Shown: positions 11,486 to 21,859, counted from the first letter of the stretch. The stretch: DNA of 64,000 bases from Acanthosepion esculentum (GCA_964036315.1 OZ038507.1:62265388-62329387), one strand, 5' to 3'. Notes: generated by a model from the letters alone, not told the origin. Made by a program: numbers and translations.

Positions 11486-11900
11486 TGACAATCTATATAT
11501 ATATATTTTCATTGATGCATGTTTCATTAAATAATATAGACAAGTTTTGTCTGTTTTATGCAAATTCCTTTCATATTGTCTGACAAACTTAATAACATTA
11601 TCATTGAAAGATGAATGAAAAACACCATATTGATACATGTTTTTTAATTCTATCTAAGCTTTCGGCTTACATAAGCCATTATCAAAAATGATAATTACAT
11701 TTCGATATATTAAACAAGACACAGACAAAACAATAATGATAGTCTGTTTTTGTTGCATGAAAGATTTCCAAACAAAAATTCTTGAAGCTCTATACATAAA
11801 ACTGTTGAAACCTAACCTGAACAAAATAAACTATGAAATCTCCACAAATATTCTTAAATGCCTATAATTGATAACAGAAGCCATTGGTCTTTAACAACAG
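11486..11900. mobile_element. Rearranged Penelope-like fragments (head minus, tail plus)
   Basis: The head peptide (FNDNVIKFVRQYERNLHKT and so on) is on the minus strand at about 11640-11500 and ends in a TA run at 11493-11506. A hammerhead-like motif follows at 11652-11686 (minus). The tail peptide KILEALYIKLLKPNLNKI is on the plus strand at about 11775-11870. The opposite orientations show a partial inversion. Confidence 0.55.
11652..11686 (-). ncRNA. Degenerate hammerhead-like motif, twin of 4150
   Basis: The minus strand reads TTGATAA, then the perfect stem GGCTTA-TG-TAAGCC, then GAAAGCTTA. It carries the same two core substitutions as the 4150 copy, so the change predates the split of the two copies. 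Confidence 0.4.
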
Positions 11901-12711
11901 CTTCCCATAATTAATACTTCTCGTTTTCACTCTCGCATGGTCATGTGTGACGTCACGACCTGCGGTGCGATTTTCGCTTCCAGCGTCTCATATGCACGAG
12001 TTTGGTGTTGCTTGGAGATCTTTCATGAATTTAAAAAAAAATTTAAACAAAGGACCGACCCGTTATGGGGGTCGACGTTATGAAGATCCAACCTGTCGTG
12101 TTAAACAGGTGATCTGGTTTATATTTTCGCGAGACAGAGATCAGTTCAGGGATGGAGAACAATTTTATCTCTTTCTTGAGAATTTAGGCAAACTAATATC
12201 ATTGAAGTGAGGAGGGAGGCTTATATTTTCGTTCACGAAAACGAATTGAGAAATGTAAACAAGGAACTTAGTGACGAAGTTATGAAAACAGATCCTGTAT
12301 TTGTCGAGAAGGTTTATGTCTCGCTAAAAAGGTCCAAGAATGGTGAGGTATTTGTATTTCTTCCCTGAGGAAACAAGAGAGTTAAAATTAATGATTAGAA
12401 TAAACTATGCCCTTTTGCCCACATGCGTTAAAATTAGATTTGTCACAAAGACATTTATGCCAGTCCTGGAAGGTAGTGTGAGGTGCAATGCTGAGAAGGA
12501 ATGAGGAAGAGGAAGGATTTGGCGGCGCCTGTGTAGAGTGGTGGAGCAAGATGTGACGTGAAGCAAGTTGGAGTTAGGGGAGGAGCAATCCTTGTAACTA
12601 CTCCCGAAAAAGTGGATAATTCTCCAAATTTGGAAAGTTGATTAAGAAAGCAGAGTGCACAGAATCACTACAGTAATTGGTGCGGAATGTGTTCATTTTT
12701 GTTGTACCAAG

Positions 12712-12714
<3 letters not shown>
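11900..12714. other. Penelope-like 3' block, then unassigned sequence
   Basis: 11870-12015 repeats the non-coding block at 3915-4080. From 12015 to 12714 a moderately GC-rich stretch has short plus-strand open pieces with no recognised domain. Confidence 0.4.

Positions 12715-12766
<52 letters not shown>
12715..12766. repeat. (TA)n microsatellite
   Basis: About 26 TA units, directly followed by a second-family Penelope-like terminal block. Confidence 0.95.
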
Positions 12767-12769
<3 letters not shown>

Positions 12770-13120
12770 TACGAAAAACTGGGTAATCCGTATGGGTAGA
12801 CCCAAGGAGGATAAAATCCAGAGAGCTCAATGTAAATCATAGCTAATAATTTAAATAAAAATAAAAACAGACCACTTTAAGGTTCCATGTAATAAATTAT
12901 TTCACCACGGCCCTTTTAAAGGACCGCGAATCATCAGACTTTACTTCCAAAGGTTGAAACGAAAAATGAAAAGAAATTTACACATTTTTGACGGGCAGTA
13001 CTAAGCATATGTAAATTAACGAAGTGAGGAAGTGGGGGGAAGGAGAGACATGATTAAGTTAGAAGTAAAATTTCTATTCTCTCAAATTTAAATTGTTTGA
13101 GGAAGTCAAGACATTGACAC
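12767..13120 (-). mobile_element. Second-family terminal repeat with hammerhead-like hairpin
   Basis: Contains GGAGGATAAAATCCAGAG and GCTCAATG, which recur with changes at about 56688-56720. On the minus strand CTGATGA (12931-12937) is followed by a long hairpin (GCGGTCC pairing with GGGCCGT) and GAAATAA. Assigned to a Penelope-like terminal repeat by analogy, with low certainty. Confidence 0.35.

Positions 13121-13122
<2 letters not shown>

Positions 13123-13184
<62 letters not shown>
13123..13184. repeat. (TA)n microsatellite
   Basis: About 31 TA units. Confidence 0.95.
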
Positions 13185-13187
<3 letters not shown>

Positions 13188-13404
13188 CAATTGGAGATTT
13201 ACACCATGAGTCTTTTGTTTTATTTTTTCGTTGTGAAGATATTTCTTAACATAGTACCCGCCACGGCTTGAACCAGCGCTGCGATTACTATGACATTTGA
13301 TCTTCTGCTCTTCTGAGTTCAAGAACACAGCTTGTTGGTGTGGATCGAAGCGGCCAGCGACCAACAACCAGCTTGGACCAGCGTCAGTATATACATATAG
13401 CTCT

Positions 13405-13765
13405 CCTCTTTGGTACCTCAACAGCATGAATTTACGCGTGCTACTAGATTAGAAATTAGGTCCCATCTTTTTACTATTGTATGTAACTGTAACTTCGATT
13501 CTAATAGTTTCTCTTCTAGTGCTTCTCACCTCTGGAATTCTCTCCCGTTTTCTTGCTTCGCTGGCACCTACGATCTTTTAAAATTTAAATGGAATGTCAA
13601 TCTTCTGTCTTCCTGAATCCTGTTCTTTTATTGTTTTTTTCTCTCCGCTAAAGTCTTTTTATACGCTTTCTTATTTTATTCTTATTCTCTTTCTTATTTT
13701 ATTCTCTACCAGTAAGTCCTTGCGTCTTAGTGTGTAGTGATAGAGAAATAAATTAATAAACATAA
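13405..13765 (+). pseudogene. Jockey/CR1-type LINE ORF2 C-terminus and 3' UTR
   Basis: The reading frame ending at 13616 matches the C-terminal signature of this LINE family: a charged start (EFTRATRLEIRSHLFTI), a central S/F block, HLWNSLPFSCF, then LKFKWNVNLLSS. After the stop comes a short UTR with AATAAATTAATAAA. Related ends lie at 18.5, 25.4, 28.4, 35.2 and 47.5 kb. The copy is 5' truncated and non-autonomous. Confidence 0.75.
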
Positions 13766-13789
13766 ACAACTAGAAGACTAAAATTTCAC

Positions 13790-14345
13790 CATTGCTAAAA
13801 ATAGACGGGTAATAAAAATCGCCCCAAAATAGCAATAGTTCGACCAACCAATCAGAAAGCTTTCGTAACTAGAATATGAGAAAAAAAAAATAAACAATTA
13901 ATAACAACGAACCCAAAATTTCCCCATGTCTAAAAACAACTAATTCTACCAACCAATCAGAAAACTTTAACAACCAGTATATAAGGCCAATGAGAAGTGA
14001 GCAGCATTTTCAAAGATGTGTATATAAACAGAAGGAAAATCGACCAAAACCAGAGTCGATAAATTAATCAGCAAATTTCTGCGTTTGTTTACATACTACT
14101 TGTTGATTTCTCTGCCTTCGGGCGGAGAAGAACCCAGACGAGGCTATACCGAAGGGTAGAGTCTCGTCTGGGGAGTTAAATAAACCCGACCACGTTATAA
14201 CGGGGTCTATGGGGAACGTTTGCCCGAGACTACGGGCTCTGAACGCTACATGTAAAAAAAAAAAATAAAAAAAAAAAATAAACGGTCTTGTGCTACATCT
14301 CCCCTTGTGGGGAGGACTTAGGTAATAAATAGCATAATTTGAAAA
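13790..14345 (+). promoter_or_regulatory. LTR-like promoter block: two CCAAT boxes, TATA, poly(A) signal
   Basis: ACCAACCAATCAGAAA occurs twice, at about 13846 and 13948, within a ~102-bp direct repeat. The second is followed by TATATAAGG at about 13978. A perfect 10-bp hairpin CCCAGACGAG/CTCGTCTGGG lies at about 14130-14171 and AATAAA at about 14277. CCAAT, TATA and then a poly(A) signal ~300 bp on is the plan of an LTR (U3 then R). TG/CA ends and a partner LTR were not found, so a Penelope-like 5' region or other promoter is possible. Confidence 0.4.
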
Positions 14346-14615
14346 AGCATATACATATTTCGTCTTAGTGTTTGCCTATGTATGGAAAAATTGTGCCCAG
14401 GAAATGAAATTTTGAAATTGTCAAAAATACTTAGCCCATCAATTCTATCTGACAGCAACTCAGATATAAGGATCATTTTATTCAAGGAATTTATAGTAAG
14501 TTAATGCCTCATTAAGTATTGTTAGCGAAGTGATTTCGCCATTAATCACATTAACATTGCTAATTAATTCTTTGTATAAATTGCATCTTTATGATATAAT
14601 ATATACCATAAATAA

Positions 14616-14619
<4 letters not shown>

Positions 14620-14684
<65 letters not shown>

Positions 14685-14704
14685 TGTGTGTGTGTGTGTG
14701 TGTT
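14620..14704. repeat. (TA)n(TG)n microsatellite
   Basis: A short TA run passes into about 34 TG units with one interruption. Confidence 0.95.
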
Positions 14705-14736
14705 TAGAAAAATATGACAAACTGGAAAGGTTTTTT

Positions 14737-14768
14737 GTGACGCGTTTCATCCATTAGGATTTCATCAG
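14737..14768 (-). ncRNA. Hammerhead-ribozyme-like motif, full consensus core
   Basis: On the minus strand CTGATGA is followed by A, then stem II ATCC-TAAT-GGAT, then GAA, the palindrome ACGCGT and C as cleavage base. Every invariant core base is present and stem II pairs perfectly. Stem III is the very short ACGCGT form described for hammerheads in Penelope-like elements, which are thought to act best as dimers. Stem I is poor in this copy (two adjacent pairs). Confidence 0.65.
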
Positions 14769-14875
14769 ACTGGGCTTTGATGGCGTTGCCACGTCTACAC
14801 ATGCGAATCGAGAGACGCAGGTAGTTTCAAAATTTCTCGTATTCGTGCGCATGTGTAGACGTGGCAAATCCCAGT

Positions 14876-14905
14876 TCGATGAAATCTTAACGGATGAAAC
14901 ACGTC
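14876..14905 (+). ncRNA. Hammerhead-ribozyme-like motif, one core strand altered
   Basis: TCGATGA (expected CTGATGA), then ATC-TTAACG-GAT, then GAAACACGTC. It is the mirror partner of the 14737-14768 motif. The first two core bases are swapped, so it is probably inactive. Confidence 0.45.
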
Positions 14906-14929
14906 ACAAAGCAACCTTTCCAATCAGCT

Positions 14930-15660
14930 GAAGAAGCCCGGAGCGTACGACAGCCGAAACGTTGTGAATATGGCAATGAAGTTGAGGATGAACAGTCCGA
15001 ATAATGTAAATAATGTAAGTAAGATATTTCTCGTGCCTAAGATTTCATTTTCGTTCAGTTTATCAACATCATCATCATCATCATCATTTACCAATCCCCT
15101 CTCAGCCTGTGACCTGATCAATACATTAAAAAAGCAAACAGACAAAAAATATAACGTTAATATCAGAAATAGCCCTGTACCAGACGAAAGCATTACTTAT
15201 CTTTCAAGGTGTTCTTTTACTGAAACAAGCATTCACTATTGATTCAATCAATTTCTTACTTACAATGTTTTTTTTTTAATCACCGAAATGTACAGCAAAT
15301 TTTTATTTTTTTTATTCTTGAATGGTAGGTGGCAGGAAATTCTTGCAGCAGTTTGGAATTACAGCAATATTGATGAAATGGTAATGGTATAGATTATTTC
15401 CAGACACATACCATCTGATCACATTTATTTAAGTAATAATAAATATGCGACTGTTTTTAACTGTCTACCAACTCCCTTACTCCAACCATTACCTATTTTT
15501 ACGCATGCGCCTGTTTGTGTGTGCGTGCGTGTCTGTGCCCAACAGTTTATTCAAAAAATTGCACAAAAATACTTTAAAAGTAGAGCAGCTTTGTCGTTTG
15601 CATTTAATAAAACTTGTTTAAATGGATTAAATAATTCCATCACTCTTTTTCCCACTCTCT
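14930..15660. other. Mostly unassigned sequence
   Basis: Begins with CTGAAGAAGCCCGGAGCG, whose CTGAAGA...GAAACGTT layout is loosely hammerhead-like but lacks a stem II. A (CAT)n run lies at about 15068-15087. No supported gene. Confidence 0.4.
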
Positions 15661-16770
15661 CTTTATGTACGTCTCCCTCTTTCTGTTTACCCCTCGGACG
15701 CTCAGCACAGTCTGGGTTCCTTCAGTCTGTAACAAATTCGCGAAAATAAGATTAAAAAAAGAAGAAATATTTCAAAAGGCCATTTGCAGTTGAGGAGCGA
15801 ATTTCTCCTCAACAGATCGTTAGGCCATGAAGTATGATTTAAGCCCTCACTACAAATAACTATAATCACTCCTTTTCGATCTCTCTCTCTCTCTGTCGAC
15901 AGAATCTTTGTCCCTCTCTCCCTATCTTTATGTTTTACTCTCTGTGTCACTTTCTTTTTCCGTTTCCTTCTCAGACGCTCAACACGGTCTGGGTTTAATA
16001 GGATTTTTGATTAGAAGAACATTATCTATTTTTATTATATTACAAAATGACTATCATTATTAAAGAAAGATTTTAATATCAATAAGTCAGTGACCTATAA
16101 CTAAGATAACCTCCCCCTCTTCTCCTTTCTACATCCCTCTCTTTCTTTCTGTTTTAATCTCTGTGTCTCTCCCTATTTCTGTTTCCTTCTCGGACGCTCA
16201 ACGCGGTCTGTGTTTAATAAGATTTTTGATTAGAAGAACATTTTCTATTTGTATTATATTACAAAATGATTATCATTATTAAAGAAAGATTTTAATTTCA
16301 AGAAGTCAGTGACATTTATCTAAGATAATCCCCTCCAGTCCCTGTCTGTGTCCCTCTCTTCTCCTTTCTACATCCCTCTCTTTTTTTCTGTTTTACTCTC
16401 TGTGTCCCTCACTTTTTCCGTTTCCTTCTCGGACACTCAACACGGTCTAGGTTTAATAGGATTTTTGATTAGAAGAACATTTTCTATTTTTGTTATATTA
16501 CAAAATGATTATAATGATTAAAGAAAGATTTTGATTTTAAACGTCCATTTGCAGTTAGGTGCAAATCGTTACGTCACGGAACACGATTTAACCCCTCACT
16601 ACAAACAACTGCTTTTATATAAGATAACCCCCCTTCCAATCCCTCTCTATGTCACACACTCCTTTTCTCTCTTTACGTCCCTCTCACTCTTTCTTATTTT
16701 ACTCTTAGGGACTCTACCTCTTTCTGTTTCCTTCTCAGCATCTGTGATACCAAGCGTCGCACAAACTATA
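15660..16770 (+). repeat. Tandem array of ~220-280-bp pyrimidine-rich units
   Basis: A landmark of the type CGGACGCTCAACACGGTCTG recurs at about 15692, 15975, 16193 and 16430. At the last three sites it is followed by GATTTTTGATTAGAAGAACA. Units also share CCTCTCTTTCTTTCTGTTTTA-type pyrimidine stretches and a CATTTGCAGTT...CCCTCACTACAAA segment near 15780 and 16545. Spacings of 283, 218 and 237 show indels between copies. Confidence 0.75.
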
Positions 16771-16859
16771 CATACGTACAAGCGTATTAATATATTTTCA
16801 AACAATTTCGACAGTGAGGAACAAGCGGCATCTTCCACACATTGTTGTTGCGACTGATG

Positions 16860-17447
16860 AAACGCATTACCCAACATTTATCTGTACTCACATCCACTGC
16901 TTGATCTTCATATACATTCAAACAATATGAATGGTCGCAATTTTTTCTGCATGGAGGAATTTAATGACACCTCTGCTTTTATATACATTTTCATGTCAGA
17001 TACCATTTTACCAGACAGCTGTGTGTAACAAAAAGAAGCTATGGATTATTGGTGGGAAGATTCACACTCTACTGACATGTCACTAGCATCTGCCTTTGAC
17101 ATCGTGTGTTGATATAATAAAATAGCAGGTATTACTTTTGGAGCAACTCTGTGTACATGATCCTGTTAACTTTTCTGGTGAAGACTGTCATAAAATGATT
17201 GATAAAAGGGTAAAAAAAAAAAAAAAAAATGTCTTGACAGGATGCGTAAAAAGAAAAAGAAAACTGCATCTACACATATATTTACAGGTGTATTTGTGTG
17301 AAATCGAAAGTGAAAGTGAATGTAGACAATCTTACACGTTACCGGCCATTTAATTATTTATATTTTCCTATTGAACAGAAAGCGAGAAGTCACGTGAATC
17401 AGGCAAAGATTAACAGGTGGTTGCTGCTCATCAACACTGCTCTATTA
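16860..17447. other. No recognised feature
   Basis: AT-rich, with one A tract near 17210. No convincing exon. Confidence 0.45.

Positions 17448-17491
<44 letters not shown>
17448..17491. repeat. (ATT)n microsatellite
   Basis: About 14 ATT units. Unlike the ATT runs at 30-33 kb, no R4/Dong-type LINE sequence is seen on either side. Confidence 0.95.
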
Positions 17492-17819
17492 GTTGTCTCT
17501 TATTTATTTGCTTCTACTCTAATAAAAACTCTACTATACACTTACGCCAATGTAAGGTATGCATGAAAGATTTTGGTAATTCATGTCTGACGCAATGCAT
17601 CGCAGACAGACAATTTATTTATTCTGATAGCTTTTGTTTACATCTACTTCAATATTAATCTTACTTTCAAACTTATTTATAGAAAAAAAGTCGTTACTAT
17701 GTCCTTTTGTCATTTTATCTTCAGTGGGGCCTTTTATATAAATGATATTGTGCTAAAAAAGAAACGCATTATTGCATTTTATCAATAAGAGTAATGACTT
17801 ATTGATGCAGTTTCAATCA

Positions 17820-18460
17820 TTATAGGTTTTACTTATAATCTATGTAATAGCCTTATTCTATCTGTCTGCAAAGTTTACATTAACTCCTAAACATTGACAG
17901 TACTTTCCTTGCCGAATATCAATGCATCTATAGTGAAATCAGTTACAATGAATTTCTTTGGTAAACATTAGCTATATTTTTGCATTAGTTATAAAATAGA
18001 CATCAATTATTTTTTTAGTAATACTTGCATTAATTTCTGACAACTTCCAATACTCTCTTGCTTGATTTCCATTTTTTTTTATAGTAAAATCATTGAAAAT
18101 GCATTTACATTATAGATTTAATCGCATTATTTTGTTAACGTCTGTTTTTACTAATGTCTAACTAATGACGATCTCTTTTTTCCCATTTCATTCAATGCAT
18201 TTTAATAATAAAAACATTAGCAATGCATTTACGTTATACTCAAAATAACCCTATTCTGTCAGCAATGCGAGCATTAATTCTTAACCACCGACAATCCCTT
18301 TCTTAAAATGCATTTTATAGTAAAATCAATAGCAGTGCATTTATATTAAACAAATAACAACTCCGTCAGTAATGCTTGCATTAATTCTTGATTAGAGACA
18401 TTTTAAATGCATTTTTACACGTAAAGTAGTGAGCAATGCATTTTTATATATTTTTTATAG
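17820..18460. repeat. Degenerate ~100-140-bp tandem repeats with AATGCATTT
   Basis: A composite motif, AATGCATTTTATAGTAAAATCA then AGCAATGCATTTA in consensus, recurs at about 17930, 18070, 18198, 18308 and 18408. Each is followed within ~60 bp by a variant of CTTGCATTAATTCTTGA. Copies are badly diverged and spacing shrinks from ~140 to ~100. Confidence 0.6.
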
Positions 18461-18489
18461 CAGTTTTCGCCCAAAGTTAGTTCACTGTG

Positions 18490-19110
18490 TCGTGCGAGAC
18501 AATTTTTCGCCCCTGAAACTATCATACATATCTATAAGCCTACCATTCGTCCATGCTTAGAGTATTACTGCCACATATGGTCCAGTGCCCCCTGCCATTT
18601 ATCTTGAGCTCCTTGATAAAATTCAAAGAAGAATCAGCAATATTATCGGTCATGATCTGGCATTTCGGCTTTAGTCACTTTCCCACCGCCGAAAGGTTGC
18701 CTCCCTGTGTCTTTTTTCTATAAATACTTTTATGCTAATTGTTCGGGTGAGCTCCTCGCTATGGTACCTAGACTTTATGAATTTACGCACAGTACTAGAT
18801 TGACGTTGTGATATCATCAATTTACACTTGAACTGGCTAGATGTTGCCGTAAGTTTTATGCTAACAATTACTTTTTTCGCATTTCTCCCCTGTGGAACTC
18901 TCTTCCGACTCCAGGCTTCCCAGCCAACTTTAATCTGCAAAAATTCAAATGCAATGTCAATCGCTATATTCTGTCCTCCTGGTTATTTTTTTCTCTTCCC
19001 GTTCATTATTCATGTTTCTGTTCCTAACCCGTAAACCCTAGTGTCTTAGTGAGTTTGCTGCCTTGTGACCCGAGAGTCACTCAAAGTAGACGCTTAAAGA
19101 CAGTTAAATA
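18490..19110 (+). pseudogene. Jockey/CR1-type LINE ORF2 C-terminal fragment
   Basis: The broken plus-strand frame follows the family order: ISLPFVHA-like start, YCHIWSSAP, ELLDKIQRRISNI, LWHFGFSHFPTA, SLCLFSINTFMLIVRVSSSLWYLDFMNL and at the end NSLPTPGFPANFNLQKFKCNVNRYILSSW. At least two frameshifts and one stop are present. A short 3' tail with repeated AAATAAATAA-like ends follows near 19105. Confidence 0.7.
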
Positions 19111-19610
19111 AATAATTGTAGATTTGAAGATTAAGATTGTAGTGATCGTGGAAGCATCCTTTCGGTAGTCTGTTCCGCAATGTAACAGTTCTTGGGAAAG
19201 AAGCTGTCTGCATGGAGCTTTCTTACCAAAAGAATACGAAAGAAATGACAATGATTTGACCCTGTGTACGTAGCATGGTAGTCTTAGATGTAAAGGTCTG
19301 AACTAGTGGTACGAATGAATGTAGCTCATCTGGACATTTACCATATACGCGACTTTGTGGGAGGCGGTGGTAGAGTTGGCGCATTTTTAACCCCCAGAAT
19401 TTGTTGGAGAATTGTACCCCTATTTCGTTATTTATTTATATAGATGTAATTCTTCGGTTCTATGATGTGTTCTTCCAGGTAATGGTCATTGTATGTCGAC
19501 AACTTTGATTTTTTAATACCTATCCCAGTACCTGTTTTACTCTCTACACAAGATTAACTGTTTCTCTCTCCCTGTTGCTTTCAACATGTCGTTTGAGTGC
19601 CAAGTACGCA
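19110..19610. other. No recognised feature
   Basis: Moderate-GC non-repetitive sequence with no exon-like frame or element end. Confidence 0.4.
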
Positions 19611-19614
19611 AGAA

Positions 19615-20110
19615 AATGATGATGCAAAAAATGCAACAAAATGATAATTGAAAAAATGAAACAAAATTATAATTGAAAAAATGAAACAAAATTATAATTG
19701 AAAAAATGAATAATATAAAAGATACAACAAATGATAATTTAAAACATTAAGAAAAAAAGAAACAAAATGATAATATATAAAATGCAACAAAATGATAATT
19801 GAAAAAATGAAACAAAATTATAATTGAAAAAATGAAACAAAATTATAATTGAAAAATGAATAATATAAAAGATACAACAAATGATAATTTAAAACATTAA
19901 AAAAAGAAACAAAATGATAATATATAAAATGCAACAAAATGATAATTGAAAAAATGAAACAAAATTATAATTGAAAAAATGAAACAAAATTATAATGCAA
20001 AAAATGAATAATATAAAAGATACAACAAATGATAATTTAAAACATTAAAAAAAAGAAACAAAATGATAATATATAAAATGCAACAAAATGATAATACAAA
20101 AATGCAATAA
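19615..20110. repeat. Tandem array, ~149-bp unit
   Basis: GATACAACAAATGATAATTT recurs at 19721, 19871 and 20019. Each unit holds sub-repeats of ATGAAACAAAATTATAATTG (20 bp), so the array is nested. About 3.3 units are present. Confidence 0.9.
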
Positions 20111-20127
20111 ATTACATTATAGTTATG

Positions 20128-20190
20128 TCTAAAAGCAATTGTTACTTGTTAATATATGCAATGCTATCTATGATTCATTGATTATTATAC
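20128..20190. repeat. 55-bp direct repeat, left copy
   Basis: AAAAGCAATTGTTACTTGT... ending in TCTATGATTCATTGATTA. The right copy is at 21048-21102, 915 bp away, directly before the GAA array. Confidence 0.75.
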
Positions 20191-21047
20191 AAATCGCATT
20201 CTGCTCAATATCTTTTCGTATTAAAGATTTTATGTGTAATATAAAAGGGAAATAAAAAATCTCTCAGAATTAAAAGATTTGCAACAGAACGACCACAATG
20301 CGGACGAACAAGCCTATTTCAAGATCAAGTTAAAGCAAGATTATTACTTAATAAACAAAGGTATCTGAGTGCCTCACATGAAAGGCATGAACAAATAAGA
20401 CTGCATAATAAGAAATGTAGGAGTAAAGAAGCTGATTAATTAAACGGCTCCTTTTGCTCGAGAAATTATTTTGCCTAAAAGCAGATAAATATGTTATTTG
20501 TATGGATTATTATAATGGCTAAGGGACATAATCACTAATAAATTTAGTAACATTATCTCCTTCCCCCTACAGATGGGACAGGAAATATATAAAGAAATAC
20601 ATATTGATAATTATTATATGGTTTGATTATTATTTAATGAAGTGGGTGTGCCGGCAAAATGACAACACTGATTCGAGAACATTTCATTTTATTCAACTTC
20701 TGACTATCAGTTTCTCCCGGATAGCCCTGGTCCGAAACGTGAACCTTGCATTCTCTGTCTGCGGTGTGTCAGAGACTGCTCCAATCATCTCTATAGCGGC
20801 TATTTACATATGTATTTGTCCAACATACTCGTTCCCATGCTTGCAACATCGGTTGCAGATGTGTGGTCACGTACATCTTCTGTATTCGGTCACCGAAAAT
20901 GACCTTCCATTTACACCCTGATGTATTCGTCTTTAATAGTTTGGCGTGAATTACATGTAATGTCTATTCCGACATCATACGCTAATCATTATAAGAAGAG
21001 GAAATGCTGAAAGAAACAAAAGAGAATATATGTGATATATTTGTTTA
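20190..21047. other. Unassigned interval between the two 55-bp repeats
   Basis: Holds no supported gene. A block at 20690-20930 is richer in GC and has a CGGATAGCCCTGGTCCGAAAC string reminiscent of terminal-repeat hairpins. Confidence 0.4.
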
Positions 21048-21102
21048 AAAGCAGTTGTTCTTGTAAATAAATGAAATAGTATCTATGATTCATTGATTAC
21101 TC
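21048..21102. repeat. 55-bp direct repeat, right copy
   Basis: Matches 20128-20190 with a few differences and is followed at once by the GAA array. Confidence 0.75.
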
Positions 21103-21107
21103 CTGGT

Positions 21108-21786
21108 ATTAGAAGAAGAAGAAGAAGAAGAAGAAGAAGAAGAAGAAGAAGAAGAAGAAGAAGAAGATGATGAAGAAGAAGAAGAAGAAGAAGAAGAAGA
21201 AGAAGAAGAAAATGAAGAAGATGATGATGATGAAGAAGAAGAAGAAGAAAATGAAGAAGAAGAAGAAGAAGAAGAAGAAGAAGAAGAAGAAGAAGAAGAA
21301 GAAGAAGAAGAAGAAGAAGAAGGAGAAGTAGAAGACGTTGAAGAAGAAGATGACGAAGAAGAAGATTATGAAATAGAAGAGGAAGAAGAAGAAGACGAGG
21401 AAGATGATGATGATGAAGAACAAGAAGAAAATGAAAAATAAGAAGACGGGGAAGAAGAAGAAAATGAAGAATAAAAAGAAGAAGAAGAAGAAGAAGAAGA
21501 AGAAGGAGAAGTAGAAGACGTTGAAGAAGAAGATGACGAAGAAGAAGATTATGAAATAGAAGAGGAAGAAGAAGAAGACGAGGAAGATGATGATGATGAA
21601 GAACAAGAAGAAAATGAAAAATAAGAAGACGGGGAAGAAGAAGAAAATGAAGAATAAAAAGAAGAAGAAGAAGAAGAAGACGTGGAAGAAGAAGAAGAAG
21701 AAGAAGAAGAAGAAGAAGAAGAAGAAGAAGAAGAAGAAGAAGAAGAAGAAGAAGACGTGGAAGAAGAAGATGAGGAAGAAGAATAT

Positions 21787-21817
<31 letters not shown>

Positions 21818-21858
21818 AAGAAGAAGAAGAAGAAGAAGAAGAAGAAGAAGAAGAAGAA
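21108..21858 (+). repeat. (GAA)n array with internal ~183-bp duplication
   Basis: GAA/GAT triplets on the plus strand. The segment starting AGGAGAAGTAGAAGACG at 21321 is repeated at 21504 with the same internal order (TGACGAAG, ATTATGAAATAG, GATGATGATGATG, GACGGGGAAG), an offset of 183 bp. The long leucine-rich reading frame on the other strand is a by-product. Confidence 0.9.
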
Positions 21859-21859
21859 T

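Larger units (their letters stand above)
14712..14925. mobile_element. Foldback structure of two Penelope-like terminal repeats
   Basis: The left arm (about 14716-14805) and right arm (about 14840-14925) are inverted copies. Shared landmarks from outside inwards are GGAAAGG/CCTTTCC, a hammerhead core, and CACGTCTACACATGCG against its complement GCGCATGTGTAGACGTGG. Each arm carries its own hammerhead-like motif pointing outward. Confidence 0.65.

Noticed and set aside
14931..14970. Further hammerhead candidate CTGAAGA...GAAACGTT
   Set aside because: No base-paired stem II can be drawn between the two core strings.
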